From: Sphingobacterium sp. HMA12
GTDB lineage: Bacteria; Bacteroidota; Bacteroidia; Sphingobacteriales; Sphingobacteriaceae
Direction: 5' to 3'
Length of the DNA: 64,000 nucleotides
Assembly (NCBI RefSeq): GCF_002933815.1
Contig: NZ_BEYR01000006.1
Coordinates: 124,001-188,000 of the forward strand
Shown here: piece after piece, positions 60,168 to 64,000 of the stretch
Numbering within the stretch: position 1 is the first letter of the stretch
Layout: each line of letters begins with the position of its first letter
The notes under the pieces: model-generated
Seen by the model: only the letters and a program-made list of their open reading frames with translations
The model's database searches: none
What the model was told of the DNA's origin: nothing
Program-made: the position numbers and the translations under genes

Positions 60168-60626
60168 ATGCGTGCAGTAATACAACGGGTAAAACATGCT
60201 TCCTGTACAGTAGACGAACAGATCACCGGGCAGATTCAACACGGTTTAGTGATCCTATTGGGAATAGAAGAAGCCGATACAATTGAAGACTTAAAATGGT
60301 TGGGACAGAAGTTCGTTAACCTACGGATTTTTGAAGACGAGCAGGGACTAATGAATAAATCCATACAGGATATTGACGGTAATATCTTACTGATTTCTCA
60401 GTTCACCTTATTTGCTCAGACAAAAAAGGGAAATCGGCCCTCATTTATTCGGGCGGCCAAACCTGATATCGCCAAACCGCTGTATGAAGAAATGGCCAAA
60501 TTGCTTTCTCAACTGATCGATCAGCCTGTTCAGCTCGGCGTATTTGGAGCTGACATGAAAATTAATCTATTGAATGATGGTCCCGTTACCATCATTATGG
60601 ATACAAAAGATAAGGACAATTTTTAA
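60168..60626 (+). CDS. dtd: D-aminoacyl-tRNA deacylase
   Basis: Removes D-amino acids and glycine wrongly loaded on tRNAs. The protein has 152 residues. It starts MRAVIQRVKHASCTVD, contains ISQFTLFAQTKKGNRPSF with the SQxT motif, and VFGADMKINLLNDGPVTI with the GP-type signature (NDGPVT). It is cotranscribed with mazG 18 bases later. Confidence 0.95.
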   Translation: MRAVIQRVKHASCTVDEQITGQIQHGLVILLGIEEADTIEDLKWLGQKFVNLRIFEDEQGLMNKSIQDIDGNILLISQFTLFAQTKKGNRPSFIRAAKPDIAKPLYEEMAKLLSQLIDQPVQLGVFGADMKINLLNDGPVTIIMDTKDKDNF

Positions 60627-60644
60627 ACTACTTAATCCGAAAAA

Positions 60645-60971
60645 ATGACAATCAAAGAAGCACAAGAAGTAATTGATAAATGGATCAATACAACGGGGAT
60701 ACGCTATTTCAATGAGCTGACAAATACTGCCATGCTTATGGAAGAAGTTGGCGAAGTGGCCCGGATCATGGCCAGACAATACGGTGAACAGTCTTTCAAA
60801 AAATCAGATAAAGAGGTTAATCTGGCTGATGAAATGGCCGATGTATTGTTTGTCTTAATCTGTCTTGCAAATCAAACGGGGATCGACCTAACCGAAGCAC
60901 TGGAAAAGAACCTGCAAAAGAAATCTATCCGGGATGCAGACCGTCATAAAAACAATGAAAAATTAAAATAA
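60645..60971 (+). CDS. MazG-like nucleotide pyrophosphohydrolase
   Basis: A 108-residue all-helical MazG-family protein that hydrolyses nucleoside triphosphates to monophosphates. The metal motif is EEVGEVARI (about 31-39) with DEMADVLFVL (about 65-74). It is a single-domain form, half the length of E. coli MazG (263). It follows dtd closely; both are housecleaning enzymes. Confidence 0.85.
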   Translation: MTIKEAQEVIDKWINTTGIRYFNELTNTAMLMEEVGEVARIMARQYGEQSFKKSDKEVNLADEMADVLFVLICLANQTGIDLTEALEKNLQKKSIRDADRHKNNEKLK

Positions 60972-61038
60972 CACCTTTGTGTTTCAGAGGTATACAAGGT
61001 TTAATATTAATCTTACGCAAAATTTTAGAGCAGATATT

Positions 61039-62742
61039 ATGAATAAACTATTTATTTATTCGCTAATAGGAAGTTTGCTATTCGCTTCATGTTCCAATAC
61101 CCGCAGGCAGCTTGACGCATATAAAACTAACCCCGAGACATTCAACAAAGCGGCGGTGGTAACAGCACACCCCATAGCTTCGGAAGTTGGTGTCATGGTG
61201 CTAAAAAAGGGAGGAAATGCCATTGATGCTGCCGTTGCGGTGCAGTTTTCCCTCGCTGTAGTATATCCAAATGCAGGAAATATTGGTGGCGGTGGTTTTA
61301 TGCTATTTCGCAACAATAAGGGGCAGTACGATGCACTAGACTTTCGGGAAACCGCTCCTAAACAGGCTCATCGGGATATGTATCTGGATGCACAAAAGAA
61401 TGTTATCCCTGATTTGAGCCTATACAGTGCGCTCGCATCGGGTGTGCCAGGTTCTGTCGCCGGCATGTGGGACGCCCATCAGAAATATGGGAAGCTAGCC
61501 TGGAAAGAATTGCTCTTACCCGCAATCGAACTTGCGCGAAAAGGTTTCAAGATCAGTGAAAGACAGGCCCGCGAGTTTGAAAGCCATAAAGAGCGATTTG
61601 TGAAGCTGAATCCCACTGGTGCCGCAATTATCAAAAATACAACCTGGAAAACTGGTGACCTATTTGTACAAGAAGATCTAGCCAATACTATCGAAAGAAT
61701 CGCTAATGAAGGACGTGACGGCTTCTATAAAGGAAAAACCGCCGATCTGCTCATTGCCGAAATGAATAAAGGTAAAGGGATCATTACCCATGAGGATCTA
61801 ACGAGCTATAAGGCAGTCTGGCGTGCCCCGATTGCATCGAGCTATAGAGGACACAAGGTTGTTTCGATGCCTCCACCATCGAGCGGCGGAACCTCCCTAC
61901 TGGCTTTATTAAAGTCCGTTGAACAATTCCCGCTTCAGCGCTGGGGCTTTCAGACGGACTCCGCAATACGCGTCATCGTTGAAGCAGAACGTCATGTCTA
62001 TGCAAATAGGGCAAAGTATTTAGGGGATCCTGATTTTATCAATGTCCCTGTGCAGCAACTGATAGATTCCACGAAGAATGCAGCTAAACTGAATCGGTTT
62101 AATTTTCATCAGGCGACTTTAAGCAAAAACGTCAATGCGGATGTCATTCCGGGTTATGAGAGTGAGCAGACAACTCATTTCAATATTGTTGATGAGCAGG
62201 GAAATGCTGTTGCCATCACCACCACACTCAATGATTCCTATGGATCCGGGGTTATCGTGGATGGTGCAGGATTTTTATTGAACAACGAAATGGATGATTT
62301 CTCGGTAAAGACCGGCGTACCCAATATGTATGGCTTGACAGGAGAAAAAGCAAATGAAATTCAGCCCGGGAAAAGAATGCTGAGTTCCATGACACCGACC
62401 ATTTTAGAAAAAGATGGCAAACTATTTATGGTGGTAGGGACACCGGGCGGATCAACGATTATTACCTCCGTTTTCCAGACCATATTAAATGTAATCGACT
62501 TTGGTCAGAATGCACAGGCCGCCGTGAATTCACCCCGCTTTCATCATCAGTGGTTACCTGACCGCATTGATGTGGAGAAAGATGCGATTGATACAACACT
62601 TCGAGACAAATTGACAAGGGATGGCTATGTAATAAATCCCCGGGGAACAATAGGACGTGTAGAAAACATTCTTATCCTTCCAAACGGCAAATTGCAGGCC
62701 GGTGCCGATCCTCGTGGAGATGATACCGCAAAAGGATATTAA
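61039..62742 (+). CDS. ggt: gamma-glutamyltransferase
   Basis: Cleaves gamma-glutamyl peptides such as glutathione. The protein has 567 residues. The signal is lipoprotein-like (MNKLFIYSLIGSLLFASCSN, lipobox FASC), so it is probably anchored in the periplasm or outer membrane. Family stations are GGNAIDAAVAVQFSLAVVYP, NIGGGGFMLFR, and the autocleavage nucleophile Thr in EQTTHFNIVDEQGNAVAIT, then LNNEMDDF, PGKRMLSSMTP and GTPGGSTIIT. The frame can begin at 60979, but the signal peptide supports 61039. Confidence 0.93.
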   Translation: MNKLFIYSLIGSLLFASCSNTRRQLDAYKTNPETFNKAAVVTAHPIASEVGVMVLKKGGNAIDAAVAVQFSLAVVYPNAGNIGGGGFMLFRNNKGQYDALDFRETAPKQAHRDMYLDAQKNVIPDLSLYSALASGVPGSVAGMWDAHQKYGKLAWKELLLPAIELARKGFKISERQAREFESHKERFVKLNPTGAAIIKNTTWKTGDLFVQEDLANTIERIANEGRDGFYKGKTADLLIAEMNKGKGIITHEDLTSYKAVWRAPIASSYRGHKVVSMPPPSSGGTSLLALLKSVEQFPLQRWGFQTDSAIRVIVEAERHVYANRAKYLGDPDFINVPVQQLIDSTKNAAKLNRFNFHQATLSKNVNADVIPGYESEQTTHFNIVDEQGNAVAITTTLNDSYGSGVIVDGAGFLLNNEMDDFSVKTGVPNMYGLTGEKANEIQPGKRMLSSMTPTILEKDGKLFMVVGTPGGSTIITSVFQTILNVIDFGQNAQAAVNSPRFHHQWLPDRIDVEKDAIDTTLRDKLTRDGYVINPRGTIGRVENILILPNGKLQAGADPRGDDTAKGY

Positions 62743-62750
62743 ACATCAAA

Positions 62751-62786
62751 ACAAAGGCTCATCTGGAATTCCAGATGAGCCTTTGT
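62751..62786. terminator. perfect 36-bp palindromic bidirectional terminator
   Basis: Positions 62751-62768 are the exact reverse complement of 62769-62786. It lies between the converging ggt and groL genes. Confidence 0.82.
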
Positions 62787-62810
62787 TATATCCAGATAGT
62801 TTGGATGATC

Positions 62811-64000
62811 TTACATCATTCCACCCATACCACCACCCATTGGAGGAGCACCAGCACCTACAGGGTTTTCTTCAGCCTCATCAGCCAATACACACTCTGT
62901 TGTCAACAACATTGAAGCAACTGAAGCTGCATTTTCCAAAGCAATACGAGATACTTTAGTAGGGTCGATTACACCTGCTGCGATTAAGTTCTCGTAACGG
63001 TCAGTACGTGCATTATAACCAAAGTCAGCTGTACCTTCTTTCACTTTTTGAACAATCACTGCACCTTCGATACCTGCGTTATTACAGATTTGACGTAAAG
63101 GCTCTTCGATAGCACGTTTGATAATGTCAATACCGATTTGCTCATCTTCGTTTTCACCTTTAAGGCTTACCAAAGCTTCAGTAGCACGGATAAATGCAAC
63201 ACCACCACCAGCAACGATACCTTCTTCAACTGCAGCGCGAGTTGCATGTAAAGCATCATCAACACGATCTTTCTTCTCTTTCATTTCGACCTCAGTAGTA
63301 GCACCTACGTATAATACGGCAACACCACCTGACAATTTTGCCAAACGCTCTTGTAATTTCTCGCGATCGTAGTCAGAAGTTGTTGTTTCGATTTGTGAAC
63401 GGATTTGAGCAACGCGAGCTTTGATGTCATCTACGTTACCGCCACCATTGATAATTGTCGTATTATCTTTGTCAACTTGAACTTTTTCAGCTTGACCCAA
63501 ATAAGATAACTCAGCATTCTCCAATTTGAAACCTCTTTCTTCAGAGATTACTGTACCACCAGTTAAGATAGCGATATCTTCTAACATTGCTTTACGACGG
63601 TCACCAAAGCCAGGAGCTTTTACAGCTGCCACTTTCAGTGAACCACGAATTTTATTGACAACTAATGTCGCAAGAGCTTCACCATCTAAGTCTTCAGCAA
63701 TGATCAACAATGGTTTACCAGTTTGAACTTGTTTTTCCAAGATAGGCAACAACTCCTTCATGTTGCTGATTTTCTTGTCGTAGATCAAAATGTAAGGGTT
63801 ATCTAATTCCGCTTCCATTTTGTCAGAGTTCGTAACAAAATATGGAGATAAATATCCACGGTCAAATTGCATACCTTCTACAGTTTTTACTTCTGTTTCA
63901 GTACCTTTTGCTTCTTCAACAGTGATAACACCATCGTTACCAACTTTTTCCATCGCTTGCGCGATCAAAGAACCGATTACCTCGTCGTTATTCGCAGAGA
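62811..64000 (-). CDS. groL: chaperonin GroEL, N-terminal part cut off by window
   Basis: The 60-kDa chaperonin subunit that folds proteins with GroES. About 396 of 545 residues are present, reading in through the right edge (frame SANNDEVIGSLIAQAMEKVG). Apical-domain segments include FDRGYLSPYFVTNSDKMEAE and KAPGFGDRRKAMLEDIAILTGG, the equatorial part DALHATRAAVEEGIVAGGGVAF, and the Gly-Met tail ends GGGMGGMM. groS, usually upstream, would lie outside the window. Confidence 0.97.
   Translation of the reverse strand, partial: SANNDEVIGSLIAQAMEKVGNDGVITVEEAKGTETEVKTVEGMQFDRGYLSPYFVTNSDKMEAELDNPYILIYDKKISNMKELLPILEKQVQTGKPLLIIAEDLDGEALATLVVNKIRGSLKVAAVKAPGFGDRRKAMLEDIAILTGGTVISEERGFKLENAELSYLGQAEKVQVDKDNTTIINGGGNVDDIKARVAQIRSQIETTTSDYDREKLQERLAKLSGGVAVLYVGATTEVEMKEKKDRVDDALHATRAAVEEGIVAGGGVAFIRATEALVSLKGENEDEQIGIDIIKRAIEEPLRQICNNAGIEGAVIVQKVKEGTADFGYNARTDRYENLIAAGVIDPTKVSRIALENAASVASMLLTTECVLADEAEENPVGAGAPPMGGGMGGMM

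Noticed and set aside
1..64000. Insertion sequences, prophage genes or CRISPR arrays
   Set aside because: No transposase, integrase, phage structural gene, terminal inverted repeat or regular spacer array was seen.

Overview
The window looks like an ordinary chromosomal segment of a Bacteroidota bacterium, most likely a Sphingobacterium or close relative (Sphingobacteriaceae). The signs are Bacteroidota-type promoters (TTTG about 18-20 bases before TAnnTTTG, seen many times), A-rich translation leaders without Shine-Dalgarno sequences, an IPExxxVDY-family protein beside pyk, TonB-dependent receptors with carboxypeptidase-like plug extensions, DUF4374 lipoproteins and a Bacteroidota-style ynb-like lipid cluster. 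No insertion sequence, prophage or CRISPR array was seen. Both ends cut genes: fabF at the left and groL at the right.

Layout. 1-9.2 kb is mostly core: fabF-acpP (fatty acid synthesis), an IPExxxVDY protein, pyruvate kinase, a two-component system, and metE behind a SAM-I riboswitch. 9.2-13.2 kb holds small genes: a TPR protein whose 5' end is frameshifted at a perfect 34-bp palindrome, a structured intergenic region, an HTH-membrane protein, a zinc-ribbon protein, ssb and two lipoproteins. 13.2-23.1 kb is a membrane-stress module: an XRE regulator transcribed divergently from YbjN/Tir-chaperone-like protein, PspA, DUF4177, an OB-fold membrane protein, a giant coiled-coil flotillin and a 1614-residue MoxR-like AAA+ ATPase, with two equally spaced TGCA-N9-TGCA operators in the divergent promoter.

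23.4-30.7 kb contains an orphan antitoxin-like gene, a large hairpin, and a six-gene operon that matches the E. coli ynbABCD set (CDP-alcohol phosphotransferase, CDP-diglyceride synthase, hydrolase-methyltransferase fusion, PAP2-dual-specificity phosphatase fusion) plus a patatin-fold protein lacking the usual catalytic dyad and an SDR oxidoreductase. It looks like an uncharacterised phospholipid pathway. Between it and a TPM-domain protein lies a promoter-operator-terminator unit for a roughly 65-nt RNA with no gene behind it.

32.6-37.2 kb is a gluconate module (gntP, gntK, gnd) next to a degenerate tRNA-like sequence. 37.3-43.0 kb carries an ABC-F ATPase, trmD and a trp operon (trpE, a chorismate-mutase-like gene, trpG, trpC) preceded by a textbook attenuator: a leader peptide with three consecutive Trp codons and mutually exclusive antiterminator and terminator stems. 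trpD, trpF, trpB and trpA are not in the window.

43.1-53.0 kb is an ECF-sigma-controlled, probably siderophore or iron, uptake locus (sigma, anti-sigma, two DUF4374-type lipoproteins, two TonB-dependent receptors, a PepSY membrane protein). 53-64 kb returns to core functions: dusB, a flippase, acylphosphatase, an amidohydrolase, a thiamine-type TonB receptor under a TPP riboswitch, dtd, mazG, gamma-glutamyltransferase and groL.
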